Shown piece after piece: positions 51,679-61,282 of a stretch of DNA of 64,000 nucleotides; within the stretch, counting starts at the first letter, position 1, and the number at the start of each line of letters is the position of its first letter. The notes under the pieces were generated by a model that was given only the letters and a program-made list of their open reading frames with translations, had not been told where the DNA came from and did no database searches. A program made the position numbers and the translations under genes. The DNA comes from Thermoleophilia bacterium (GTDB lineage: Bacteria > Actinomycetota > Thermoleophilia > Gaiellales > Gaiellaceae): NCBI GenBank assembly GCA_025936995.1, contig JAICSH010000001.1, positions 1 through 64,000 of the forward strand, read 5' to 3'.

Positions 51679-54339
51679 TCAGCCGGCAACGGCGTCCGCG
51701 GCTACGGGTCGCTGCGCCCTGGCCTCGGCGGGGGAGGGGCGCCCGTAGAGAAAGCCCTGGCCGTACTCGATTCCCCGCCCACCGAGAATGCGGATCGTCG
51801 CCGGTCTCTCGATGCCCTCGGCGATCACCTTCATGGAGAGCGCATGCGCGGTGTTGACGATGCCGTCGAGAATCGCGCCGCTGACCGGGTCCGAGTTGAC
51901 CTCGTCGACGAAGCCGGCGTCGACCTTGAGGAAGTGGGCCGGCAAACGGCGTAGGTGCTCGAACGAGGAGAAGCCGGTGCCGAAGTCGTCGATCGCGACC
52001 AGGCACCCGAGCTCCCTGAGCACGGTGAGGCGCCTCTGCGCGCGGTCGTAGTCGTGCAGCGGCGCGCGCTCGGTGATCTCGATGCCGAGGCGGCCGGCGA
52101 GGTGCCGCCGCGTGGTGAACGTGTGCTCGAGCCGGTCGAGCAGCGGATCGCTGTGGAAGCTCTTGGTGTCGAGGTTGACGAAGATCCGCAGCTCGGGGTC
52201 GGCTTCGAGCAGCGCGACCGCTCGGTCGATCGCGTTCTGGTCGATCTGGTCGATGACCCCGAGGTCGGCGGCACCGGGGAGGAACTCGGCCGGCCCGATG
52301 ATGCGACCGTGGCCGTCGACCATGCGGGTGAGCGCCTCGTGGTACGCGACTCTCCCGACCTGGAGGTCGACGATGGGCTGGAGGTAGATGACGAACCGGT
52401 CCTCCTCGAGCGCATCCTTGATTCGCGTCGACCAGCCCTGCCGTGCCGTGAGCTGCTGGGTCTCCGCGAGCGTGGGTGTCCAGACAGCGGCTCGGTTGCG
52501 GCCCTGCTCCTTCGCCTCGTAGAGCGCCATGTCGGCATGCAGGAGCACGGTCTCCGCGCGCGTGGCGGGATCGCTCCCCGGTCTGACTGCGCCGAGGCCG
52601 ATGCTGAGGGTGACATCCAGAACTGCAGGCGAGCCTTCCAGGGGCAGGCGATAGCCGTGCGCCGCGGTGAGGATGCGTCCGGCGACGTCGACTGCTTCGT
52701 CCGTTCTGGCCCCGCGCAGCAGGAACGCGAACTCGTCCCCGCTGAGGCGGGCGCACACGTCGTTTGGTCGCAGGTTCGCCGCGACGATCCGCGCGAGATC
52801 GCGGAGCACCTGATCGCCGGCGGCATGACCGGCCGTGTCGTTGATCAGCTTGAAGTGGTCGACGTCCGCGATCGCCACGACGAGAGGTGCTCCGGTCAAA
52901 TCGCCGTCGGCGATCGCCTCCTCCAGGCAGACGGAGAACCGCCGTCTGTTCACGAGCCCGGTGAGAGGGTCGTGGTCGGCGAGATACCGGACCTCGTCCT
53001 CGCGCATGCGCTGGTCGGTCACGTCGTCGAACACGGCGATCACTGCATCGGGGGCGCCCGGCGTTCCGACTGGTGCCGTGGAGACCTGGACCCGCCGGGG
53101 AGTTCCATCCTGCCGCCGGAGACCGAGCTCGATGTGATCGAGACGCTCTCCGGACAGTGCGCGCCGGCGGATGCCCTCGGCCCGTCTCTCGCCCGCCGCC
53201 GGCGCCAACTGCCAGCGCTTGCCGATCACGTCCGTCGCCCGCCAACCCGACGCGACCTCGGCCGCCTCGTTCCACCGCTGCACTCCGCCGTCCGCGTCGA
53301 ACACCGCGATCGGGAGCGGCGACGCGTCGAGGACGGCCTCCAGGCGGGCGGCTGCGGCTGCAGCTTCCTGGCCGAGGTTGCGCGCGGTGCTGGCCAGGTC
53401 GAAGAACCGGTACACGACGAGCGTCGGGATCAACGCGGCGGCGACGACGAAGAGGACGAGATCGTCCAGGTCGAAGGTGTCGTGGGAGAAGAGGACGACG
53501 ATCGGGATCGTGGCGAGCGCACCGCCGAGGAGCGTCAGGCGCCGGGCGGGCATCACCCGGGACTCGTCGACCTCGATCTCGGTCAGTCGGCGCATGGAAG
53601 GGTGGAGGCCGGCCGCGCCGAGCAGCGCGAAGCTCAGGTAGTAGCTCGCGTTGACCAGGGTGCTCTGGTAACTCGTGGTCTGGAGGAAGCTGCGCCAGAT
53701 CAGGTCGCCGACGAAGCCGAACCCGATCCCGGCCGTGAGCAGTCCGAACGATGGGAGCCGTGCCGCTCCGGTCAGAAGCAGACGCGCCGTGAGCGCCAGC
53801 AGGAGGAGATCGATCGTGGGGAATGCTCCGACGAGGATCCGGCTGGAGATCGACAGGCCGGTCGCGTCGAACTGGCGGTTGAAGACGAGAAACCACAGCA
53901 GCAGGAACGAGCCGAGGAATACCGGTGCCGCATCGACGATGAGCATCCGGCCCGCCCAGCGCGAGTGTCGCGGGTGGCTGCCGAGCCAGGTCAGCGCGAC
54001 GGCCAGCGTGAGCCCGCCCGCGAGGTAGAGCCAGTCTCCGACGGAGAAGAGGGCGAGCGTCCCGCCGGCCGCATCTGCCTCGTAGGCGATGTCGCCACAG
54101 CCGAACAACAGCACGGCGAGCGCGAGGAGCAACCATGGCCGCAACGAGGTCGGCCGGTGGTAGACGATTCCAGCGACGATCGCAGCGGCAGCTCCGACGC
54201 TCGCGACGTCGTGGAGCAGGGAAGCCGCTACGCCGTGGTGCAGCACGAGCGCGACGCCGCCCGCCGTGAGGTCGGCCACGACAAACACGCCCGTCACCAG
54301 GTACGGGGTACGCGCAGAGGTCCGAGGCCGCAACCACAT
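51679..54339 (-). CDS. Membrane-bound GGDEF-EAL cyclic-di-GMP protein
   Basis: An 886-residue protein: eight or nine membrane segments (about 1-285), a PAS domain (about 320-430), a diguanylate cyclase domain with DHDPLTGLVNRRRF and ARLSGDEFAFLL (SGDEF in place of GGDEF, a variant found in active enzymes), and a phosphodiesterase domain with YHEALTRMVDG, DDFGTGFSSFEHLRRL and KVDAGFV. Both domains keep most catalytic residues, so it may make or break c-di-GMP or do one under control of the other. ATG 54339 has GAGGG 8 bases upstream. Two direct repeats lie further upstream. Confidence 0.92.
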   Translation of the reverse strand: MWLRPRTSARTPYLVTGVFVVADLTAGGVALVLHHGVAASLLHDVASVGAAAAIVAGIVYHRPTSLRPWLLLALAVLLFGCGDIAYEADAAGGTLALFSVGDWLYLAGGLTLAVALTWLGSHPRHSRWAGRMLIVDAAPVFLGSFLLLWFLVFNRQFDATGLSISSRILVGAFPTIDLLLLALTARLLLTGAARLPSFGLLTAGIGFGFVGDLIWRSFLQTTSYQSTLVNASYYLSFALLGAAGLHPSMRRLTEIEVDESRVMPARRLTLLGGALATIPIVVLFSHDTFDLDDLVLFVVAAALIPTLVVYRFFDLASTARNLGQEAAAAAARLEAVLDASPLPIAVFDADGGVQRWNEAAEVASGWRATDVIGKRWQLAPAAGERRAEGIRRRALSGERLDHIELGLRRQDGTPRRVQVSTAPVGTPGAPDAVIAVFDDVTDQRMREDEVRYLADHDPLTGLVNRRRFSVCLEEAIADGDLTGAPLVVAIADVDHFKLINDTAGHAAGDQVLRDLARIVAANLRPNDVCARLSGDEFAFLLRGARTDEAVDVAGRILTAAHGYRLPLEGSPAVLDVTLSIGLGAVRPGSDPATRAETVLLHADMALYEAKEQGRNRAAVWTPTLAETQQLTARQGWSTRIKDALEEDRFVIYLQPIVDLQVGRVAYHEALTRMVDGHGRIIGPAEFLPGAADLGVIDQIDQNAIDRAVALLEADPELRIFVNLDTKSFHSDPLLDRLEHTFTTRRHLAGRLGIEITERAPLHDYDRAQRRLTVLRELGCLVAIDDFGTGFSSFEHLRRLPAHFLKVDAGFVDEVNSDPVSGAILDGIVNTAHALSMKVIAEGIERPATIRILGGRGIEYGQGFLYGRPSPAEARAQRPVAADAVAG

Positions 54340-54391
54340 GTGTCGCACCCTCGTCGTTGAAAGCCGAGCGGCATACCGCAAGACACCGCCG

Positions 54392-54429
54392 TGACCTTCA
54401 GTAGGAACCCGCACCTGACTTTCAGCAGG
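54392..54429. repeat. Direct repeat upstream of the GGDEF-EAL gene
   Basis: TGACCTTCAGTAGG (54392-54405) and TGACTTTCAGCAGG (54416-54429) differ at two of 14 positions and are 24 bases apart, a little over two helical turns. The position, 53-90 bases upstream of the gene start, is suitable for an operator. Confidence 0.4.
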
Positions 54430-54447
54430 TCCGGGCGGCCTGGCTCG

Positions 54448-56759
54448 TCACGGAGCCACGACCGCCTCGGGCGGCCAGCGCCATTCCGACACCTCGGGCG
54501 CGTCTTCACCATGCTCGCGGGCGTACGCGTGCGCCCGCAGCCGTGCGTCCTCCATCTCCTGGCGCAGGTGGCCGGCGCGGTCGACGAGTCCCGGCACGCG
54601 GTCGATCACGTCGATGACCAGGTGATAGCGGTCGAGATCGTTGAGCATGACCATGTCGAACGGGGTCGTGGTCGTGCCCTCCTCCTTGTAGCCGCGGACG
54701 TGAAGGTTCGCGTGGTTCGTGCGCCGGTAGGTGAGGCGATGGATGAGCCATGGGTAGCCGTGGTAGGCGAAGACGACGGGCCGGCTGGACGTGAACAGAG
54801 AGTCGAACTCGTGATCGGGGAGCCCGTGCGGATGCTCGAGCTCCGGTTGCAGCCGCATCAGGTCGACCACGTTCACGACCCGGACCTTGAGCTCGGGCAG
54901 CCGCTCGCGGAGGATTGCCGCCGCGGCGAGCGTCTCGAGCGTCGGCACGTCCCCGCAGCAGGCGAGCACGACGTCGGGCTCGCCGCTTGCGTCGTTGGAG
55001 GCCCAATCCCAGATCCCGACCCCACGCGTGCAATGCAGGATCGCCTCGTCCATCGGCAGGAACTGCAGCGCGGGTTGCTTGCCCGCGACGATCACGTTCA
55101 CGTAGTGGCGGCTGCGCAGGCAGTGGTCGGCGACGGAGAGGAGGCAGTTTGCGTCGGGCGGGAGGTAGACGCGGATGATCTCGGCCCTCTTGTTCACGAC
55201 GTGGTCGATGAAGCCGGGATCCTGATGCGAGAAGCCGTTGTGGTCCTGCCGCCAGACGTGCGAGCTGAGGAGATAGTTGAGCGAGGCGAGCGGGCGCCGC
55301 CACGGGATCCCGCGGGTGACCTTCAACCACTTCGCGTGCTGGTTGAACATCGAGTCGACGATGTGGATGAATGCCTCGTAGCAGTTGAAGAGCCCGTGGC
55401 GGCCGGTGAGGAGGTAACCCTCGAGCCAGCCCTGGCACTGGTGCTCCGACAGCATCTCGACGACCCGGCCGGTCGGTGCGAGGTGCTCGTCGACGGGTTC
55501 GATGCGGGCGTCCCACTGCTTGTCCGTCACCTCGTAGACGGCGTCGAGCCGGTTCGACGCGGTCTCGTCGGGGCCGAAGATACGGAAGTTCTCGGGGTTC
55601 GAGCGCACCACCTGCGTCAGCCACTGCGCGAGGACGCGTGTCGCCTCCGCGGTCACGGTTCCAGGCTCGTCGACCGGAACGGCGAAGCGGCGAAAGTCCG
55701 GTAGCTCGAGGTCGCGCAGCACGAGGCCGCCGTTCGTCTTCGGGTTTCCGCTCATGCGGCGCTCGCCCCGCGGCGCGAGGCCGGCGAGCGTCTCCTTCAG
55801 CGCGCCGTCTGCATCGAAGAGCTCCTCCGGCCGGTAGCTGCGCATCCACTCTTCGAGCTGACGGAGGTGCTCTGCGTTCGTCCGCACCTGGGCGAGAGGA
55901 ACCTGATGCGCGCGCCACGTCCCTTCGACCGGCAGTCCGTCCACTTCCCGCGGGCCGGTCCAGCCCTTCGGAGAGCGGAAGACGATCATCGCCCGCCGAT
56001 CGTCGAGCGCTCGGTCGAGGAGCTCCGTGAACCGGCGGTGCGTGTCGAGATGGTCGTCGCCCGTGTCGAAGAAGAGCGGTTCGTACCCATAGCCGCGCAG
56101 AAGGGAGGCGAGCTCCTCTTCGGGAATGCGCGCGAGCACCGTGGGGTTCGCGATCTTGTAGCCGTTGAGGTGGAGGATGGGGAGGACGCGGCCGTCCCGT
56201 TCGCGGTCCGAGAACTTGTTCGAGTGCCAGCTCGTTGCGAGCGGGCCCGTCTCCGCTTCGCCGTCTCCGACGACGCAGGCGACCGTCAGGCCGGGATCGT
56301 CGAAGGCCGCACCGTACGCGTGAGAAGGGCGTAGCCGAGCTCGCCGCCTTCATGGATCGAGCCCGGAGTCTCGGGTGCGGCGTGGCTCGGGATCCCGCCG
56401 GGGAACGAGAATTGTCGGAAGAGCGCCTGCAGTCCGCTCTCGTCACCCGTGATGTGCGGGTAGAGCTCGGTGTACGTCCCCTCGAGGTACGAGTGCGCGA
56501 CGACCGCCGGTCCGCCGTGTCCGGGGCCACAGACGAAGATCGCATCGAGGTCGCGCTCGCGGATGGCGCGGTTGAGGTGCGTGTAGAGGAAGTTCAGGCC
56601 CGGAGTCGTTCCCCAGTGTCCGAGCAGCCTCGGCTTCACGTGCTCCGGCCGCAGCGGCTCGCGGAGCAGGGGGTTGTCGAGCAGGTAGATCTGCCCCACC
56701 GAGAGGTAGTTCGCAGCCCGCCAGTACGCGTCGAGCGCGCGTAGCTCGTCATCGGTCAC
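54448..56759 (-). CDS. xfp: Phosphoketolase, with apparent frameshift
   Basis: Thiamine-diphosphate enzyme that splits xylulose-5-phosphate (or fructose-6-phosphate) with phosphate into acetyl phosphate. The N-terminal piece (56759-56286) has [35 protein letters not shown] and EGGELGYAL. One missing base near 56321-56330 then breaks the frame; restoring it gives [13 protein letters not shown] and the TPP motif GDGEAETGP before the second open frame (from 56139). That part has [20 protein letters not shown] and [18 protein letters not shown]. The corrected length of about 770 residues is normal. GTG 56759 has AAGGAG upstream. Unless the base loss is an assembly error the gene is inactive. Confidence 0.9.
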
Positions 56760-56782
56760 GAGAATCTCCTTCCATCGACATC

Positions 56783-57694
56783 CTGGTCGTCAACGCGGGC
56801 TCCACGAGCCTCAAGCTTCACCTCGTGCACGGTGACGAATCGCGATCGGTCGAGGGCTTCGTCCCGGCCGACGCCGTGGGCCACCGCGTCGTCCACGGCG
56901 GACGCCGCTTCGACCGGCCGGCGCTGATCGACGAAGCGGTCGAGCGGGCGATCGAGGAGCTCTCGGTGCTGGCTCCGCTCCACAACAGCCGTGCGCTGGA
57001 GGAGATCCGCCGTGCGCGGCAGGCGTTGCCGGACGTGCCGCAGGTCGCGGTGTTCGACACCGCGTTTCACCGCACGATGCCTCCGGCGGCGTCCACGTAT
57101 GCGATCCCGGCGCGATGGCGCGAGGACTGGGACGTGCATCGCTACGGATTCCATGGCATTTCCGTGCAGTGGGTTGCCTCGCAGGTCGAGGCCCGGCGGC
57201 TCGTCGTCTGCCACCTGGGCGGCGGCTGCTCGGTGACTGCAGTTCGGGACGGACGATCCGTCGACACGACGATGGGATTCTCGCCGCTCGAGGGCGTCCC
57301 GATGGCGACACGGTCCGGCTCGCTCGACCCGGGTGCGGTCCTCTACCTGCTGCGGGCGGGGCTCCTCACGGAGGAGGAGATCGAGCACGCACTCGAGCAC
57401 GAGTCGGGGCTCGCAGGGCTTTCGGGCGGCGGCTCCGGGGACGTGCGGGAGGCCTCGCCGCTCGGGCTCGACGTGTTCGTCCACCGCGTCGCGGCCGCAG
57501 TGGCCGCGATGGCGACGGCCTGCGGCGGCATCGACGTGCTCGCGTTCACCGGGGGGATCGGCGAGCACGCCGACGACGTACGAGCGCGGGTCGTCGAGCG
57601 CGTCGGCTTCCTCGGCGCGTTCCGCGTCGAGGTCGTCGCCGCGCGCGAGGAGCTCGTGATCGCCGCCGAGACGCGCAGGTTGCTCGGCCCCTGA
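56783..57694 (+). CDS. ackA: Acetate kinase, short form
   Basis: Makes ATP and acetate from acetyl phosphate; next to phosphoketolase it completes that bypass. Motifs are [56 protein letters not shown] and [12 protein letters not shown]. About 303 residues is well below the usual 390-400; the region between the first and second domains is compact. No ATG, GTG or TTG precedes VVNAG; CTG 56783 is the best candidate, and ATC 56774 lies 8 bases after GAGAAT, a -10-like box. GTG 56825 would lose the phosphate-binding loop. Confidence 0.85.
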   Translation: MVVNAGSTSLKLHLVHGDESRSVEGFVPADAVGHRVVHGGRRFDRPALIDEAVERAIEELSVLAPLHNSRALEEIRRARQALPDVPQVAVFDTAFHRTMPPAASTYAIPARWREDWDVHRYGFHGISVQWVASQVEARRLVVCHLGGGCSVTAVRDGRSVDTTMGFSPLEGVPMATRSGSLDPGAVLYLLRAGLLTEEEIEHALEHESGLAGLSGGGSGDVREASPLGLDVFVHRVAAAVAAMATACGGIDVLAFTGGIGEHADDVRARVVERVGFLGAFRVEVVAAREELVIAAETRRLLGP

Positions 57695-57702
57695 GCCGAC
57701 GC

Positions 57703-58176
57703 TCAGGCGGACGCGAACGTCTCGCGAGGGCCGTGACCGGCCGCCACCGACCGTGCGATGTCGAGCGTGGAGATCACGCCGATCGGCTCGCCGGAGTCGG
57801 GATCGGTGACCGCGAGATGCGCGATCCCGTAGGCGCCCATCAAGCCGCCGGCCTCGGCGATCGGACGATCCGCCGGGACGCTGACGAGCGGGGTGACCGC
57901 AGTCGCGCCGGCCGTGAGTGTGTCGAGGTCGAGCGGTGTCGCGGCGACGAGGTCGAGGTCTGAGACGACCGCCCAGAGATGGGGAGTCTCACCCTCGTCC
58001 TCGGCGCGGTCGAAGACGAAGACCGCGTGGACGCTGAACGTCGCCATCATCCTCGCGACGGTCCGGAGCGGCGTCTCCGGCGGGCAGCTGATGACGCCAC
58101 GGCTCATCGCGTCTCCGACCGTGGCCGTCTCGAACGGGACCGGCAGCTTCTCGTCGCGATGGTCCGTGCAGGTCAT
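57703..58176 (-). CDS. CBS-domain pair protein
   Basis: A 157-residue protein made of two CBS motifs: TVGDAMSRGVISCPPETPLR with VHAVFVFD, and PLVSVPADRPIAEAGGLM with GEPIGVISTLDIAR. Such stand-alone CBS pairs bind adenine nucleotides and are frequent members of the DosR regulon in mycobacteria. It converges on ackA with 8 bases between stops. GACGAT lies 6 bases before ATG 58176, the same arrangement as at 50729. Confidence 0.9.
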   Translation of the reverse strand: MTCTDHRDEKLPVPFETATVGDAMSRGVISCPPETPLRTVARMMATFSVHAVFVFDRAEDEGETPHLWAVVSDLDLVAATPLDLDTLTAGATAVTPLVSVPADRPIAEAGGLMGAYGIAHLAVTDPDSGEPIGVISTLDIARSVAAGHGPRETFASA

Positions 58177-58261
58177 GGCCGGATCGTCACGGCACGTCCG
58201 GCGGGCCGCATCCGCACGAACTACGGAACCCGCCGCGACCGCTACGGATCCGAAGTCCGGG

Positions 58262-58693
58262 CTACCAGACGACGACCGAGACTCCGCCGACCTCGTCGAG
58301 AGCGACGGTGTTCGCGCCCGGGGCGATCACGATGCGGTCGGTGGTTCCGGCTGCGGGCAGCGTCCCGGTGACCGGCGAGCCGACCGCGTCGTCGGCGCGG
58401 TCGACGAACGTCACGGAGATGTTCTTGCCCAGGCAGGCCGAGGGGATGTCCGACAGGTCGATGCCGTCGATCGCGTAACCGGAGACGGCTCCGTAGAAGC
58501 TTGTCGAGTAGCTCATGGACATTCCGGTGCCGCAGGCCGTGACCAGCTCGCTGCCGGCTCCGAGACCTGCGGAGGCGGTGCCGAGCGACGCCGCAAAGCC
58601 CTGAATCGCGACGAAGACAACGACGGCCGCGAGGGCAGCGACGCCGAGTCGTGTCCTCGACGCGGCCCTGCGGAACCACGTCTGGACTCTCAT
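58262..58693 (-). CDS. Small secreted protein of the SipW-like locus
   Basis: A 143-residue exported protein. The N terminus MRVQTWFRRAASRTRLG is basic and a hydrophobic helix (about 17-37) follows, ending FAASLGTASAGLGAG. The mature part has STSFYGAVSGYAIDGIDLSD, close to the SGYTVSSIHYGLN segment of the protein at 60717-61112, so the two are distant relatives. The beta-rich composition and two cysteines (near 54 and 87) suit a camelysin/TasA-type fold. ATGA overlap with the upstream gene shows it is the last member of the operon. Confidence 0.75.
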   Translation of the reverse strand: MRVQTWFRRAASRTRLGVAALAAVVVFVAIQGFAASLGTASAGLGAGSELVTACGTGMSMSYSTSFYGAVSGYAIDGIDLSDIPSACLGKNISVTFVDRADDAVGSPVTGTLPAAGTTDRIVIAPGANTVALDEVGGVSVVVW

Positions 58694-60164
58694 GACGCCG
58701 TGCCCGTCGCTTCGCACCCGCTGTACGCGTTCACGGCTCCGGGGGAGCCGATGCAGACGTCGCCGGAGCCGGCGCCGGCCTGCAGCGTGTTCGTCGTTCC
58801 CGCGCCGCCGCCGGCGACGATGCAGTCGTTCCCGTTGCCGCCGCTGAGGGTTTGCGACCCTGCCGCGTTGCGCCCGAGAATCAGATCGTTCTGCGAGGTG
58901 CCGGAGTTCGAGGAGGTCGTCGCGACGACGAGGTTGGCCGGATTGACGCCGGCGCAGAGCGCCGGGGCGATTTGCGTGAGCGTTCTGGCGAACGAGGATC
59001 GTCCCGCATACGAGGCAGGCACGACGTTGCCGGCCGTGAACGTCGCCGCCGAGTACGGGGCCGGCTCGGCGGGCTCCGGGAGCTTCGTCAGCTCGAAGCG
59101 GTAGAGGCGCGGCGGGTCGTCGACGACGAAGACGGTGACGTTCCCGTTCACGTGGCGCAGGATCGGGCGCTCGGCCTGGCGCGCGATCCCGGTGAGGCTC
59201 TCGAGATCCGGGACCGGCGTGACGGCGGTGTTCGGCGGAGCGGGAAGGTCGGAGACGTCGAACATGTCGCGCCCGTAGCGGTGGGCGATCCGCCGTTCCG
59301 TCGACCAGATCTGCCGCCGACGGCGGAATTGGCCGGTGTCCACGGCCCATGCCCCTCCGAGGATGAGCATCGCGCTCAGGATCTCGAGTGCCGCACCGGT
59401 GAACCGCGATCGTCCGACAGCCACGGTGTTGGTCACGCTGCGCGGCAACGTCCCCGTCTTCGACGGTGGAGCGCGGCGAGCAAGACCGACGCCGCGGAGG
59501 GCGCCGCATACGTTGCTCCCGGGGCCATGGCAGGCGCCGAGACGTTCAGCTTCAAGACGGCGTTGTTCGCCGTGAAGGGAAGCGTGGGCGTGAAGTCCTG
59601 GGACACGTGCTTCCCGGCGACGGTGCCGGTGATGTGGACGAGCGGATCGAGCTCGAGCGCGTACGAGGCGCCGGGCGTGCCTGCGCTCGCCGCGAGCGCG
59701 TCGAGCTGCTCGGTGAGGTCGTGGAGGTCGACCTGCACGCTGGCGGTTGCGTGGTCGCCGGCGAACGACTGAGGGGCCTTGAGCCGGTAGCGGTGATGCC
59801 ACGCTGTGGACTCGTCCGCGAGGACGCTACGGAGGACGATCGTGCCTCGGACGTGGTGCGGGAGGCTCGACCGGAACCGGTAGTCGAAGGACAGCGTCAG
59901 GCTGCGGATCTCGGAGAGGAAGATCGGCGCTCCGGTCTGCACGATCCCGGCCGGATAGGCCGCGCTCGAGGCGGCGTTCGCGTGCCCCACGTACGAGAAG
60001 GCTCCCGTGCTCTCATAGCTTCTGACCTGAACGGTTTTCGTCCCGGGCTGCGCCAACCCCGTCACGACCGCGACGGGGCCGACGACCAGCGCGACGAGCC
60101 CGGCGAGCGAAAGCAGCGAACGCCGTGGGCGGCGGAGCCGGGCGAGCAGCGTTGAGCTCAGCAT
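58690..60164 (-). CDS. DUF5305-like membrane protein fused to a secreted-type tail, with apparent frameshift
   Basis: ATG 60164 follows GGGAGGAAA. A membrane helix (residues 16-36), an exported beta-rich domain (SLTLSFDYRFRSSLP, HGTIVLRS-type strands, ELDPLVHITGTVAGKH), then a break: the frame must shift by one base between about 59510 and 59460 to continue into SKTGTLPRSVTNTVAVG, a second membrane helix (LEILSAMLILGGAWA) and a cytoplasmic domain (RIAHRYGRDMFDV, ERPILRHVNGN, LYRFELTKL). The layout is that of DUF5305. After LTKLPEPAEP it runs on into TFTAGNVVPASYAG and a glycine-rich GGNGNDCIVAGGG tail, which looks like the mature part of another secreted protein. Confidence 0.6.
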
Positions 60165-60689
60165 GGGTTTCCTCCCGCGAGCGCGACCTGATCCGCCGCG
60201 CCGTCTCCGGCGACGGAGAGCGCGGGGGACAGCCCTGGCTCCGACGAGGAGTAGGAGCAGCGTCCCGGCGGCGGCGACGAGCGCGGAGTGCCGCGGCTTG
60301 CCGATCCAGCTGAGGGCGCGTCCGGCCTTGGGCACGCGGAACCAGAGCCTGCCGAGCAGGTCACCACGCGTGGCGTAGCCGGCGTCGACGAAGTCGTTGT
60401 TGTCGCCCTTGAAGAAGTAGTGGCCGTGCTGGGCGACGATGATCCGGTGGAGGACGGCGCGATGGAAGACGGGGCTCTCATAGAGGACGACCTGACCGAC
60501 CTTGTACGAGGGGGCGCGCCGGACGACGGCCAGGTCGCCGGCGTGGAAGAGCGGCTCCATGCTCGTCCCCACCGTGGCCGAGTAGAGCGTGGAGCCGCCG
60601 AGCTGCGGGGGCGCCAGGAAGAACCAGGCAGCAGCGAGGTCGAGGAGGAGCGCCGTGCGCAGCGCACGTCCTCGGATGCTCCGGTTCAC
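60165..60689 (-). CDS. SipW-like signal peptidase I (S26B type)
   Basis: About 175 residues. An N-terminal membrane helix (12-28), the catalytic serine in VGTSMEPLFHAGDLAVV (near residue 43), RAVLHRIIVAQ with His where bacterial enzymes have Lys, and YFFKGDNNDFVDAGY. His at the second site marks the archaeal/eukaryotic/SipW subgroup, which processes special signal peptides such as those of TasA and camelysin. A second membrane helix (about 135-153) is followed by a very basic tail. There is no stop: the frame continues through the ATG of the next gene to 59433, so the two are either fused or a stop has been lost. Confidence 0.85.
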
Positions 60690-60716
60690 CTCGCGCCCCC
60701 ATCTTCGATGCGTTGG

Positions 60717-61112
60717 TTACTGCGCCGCGACGACCGTGACCGTGGACAGCTTGTCCGTGGTCAGCTGCGGCGACGTCGTCGCACAGGTGACCGTGGTCCC
60801 GGGAGCGTCGGTGGAGCAGGTGTAGTTGTTCGGGCCGCCGGTGGTGAGCGCGGCCTGCACGATCACCTTCCCGCTGCCGGTGCTCGGCACTGCCGGGCTG
60901 ATCGAGAACGTCAGCGAGTCGATGTTGTTCGGTGTCGTGGAGTTCAGCCCGTAGTGGATGCTCGAGACCGTGTAGCCGGACACGGTGCCGCTGCCGGAGC
61001 CGGCGTTCGTGGCCGGGACCGTGTTCGCGGCGGTGAAGGCGTACGCACCGCCGGCCACGACGGCTGCGACAACGGCCACGAGGACGATCCGAAGGGGTGA
61101 GAAGAACCGCAT
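60717..61112 (-). CDS. Camelysin/TasA-like secreted protein
   Basis: A 131-residue exported protein. The N terminus MRFFSPLRIVLVAVVAA leads into GGAYAFTAANTVPATNAGSG, the typical SipW-dependent signal and maturation region (A-x-A-F-T-x-x-N). The mature part is beta-rich with SGYTVSSIHYGLNSTTP, IDSLTFSISPAVP and two cysteines (TCSTDAPGTTVTC). Proteins like this are structural fibre or surface components in organisms with SipW peptidases. AAGGAGAAAG before ATG 61112 is a strong ribosome site. It is first in the operon that includes the peptidase. Confidence 0.85.
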   Translation of the reverse strand: MRFFSPLRIVLVAVVAAVVAGGAYAFTAANTVPATNAGSGSGTVSGYTVSSIHYGLNSTTPNNIDSLTFSISPAVPSTGSGKVIVQAALTTGGPNNYTCSTDAPGTTVTCATTSPQLTTDKLSTVTVVAAQ

Positions 61113-61282
61113 TGAGCTTTCTCCTTGGGTTAGGCGCAGGGGTATCTGTCTCGTTTTCGGTGGGTTCGGGGCACCAGGCTTCCGGGGTTCTGCGGTTCGG
61201 AGGGGAGTAGTTCGTACCGAGGCGGTTCCACCAAAGTGGTGAGTCAGGCGTGAGAGTGCGCGTCTTCGGGTACTGAACGCGC

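Noticed and set aside
56140-56330. Two separate phosphoketolase subunit genes
   Set aside because: The break falls inside the conserved TPP domain and the missing peptide is encoded in the third frame between the two pieces, so it is one frameshifted gene.
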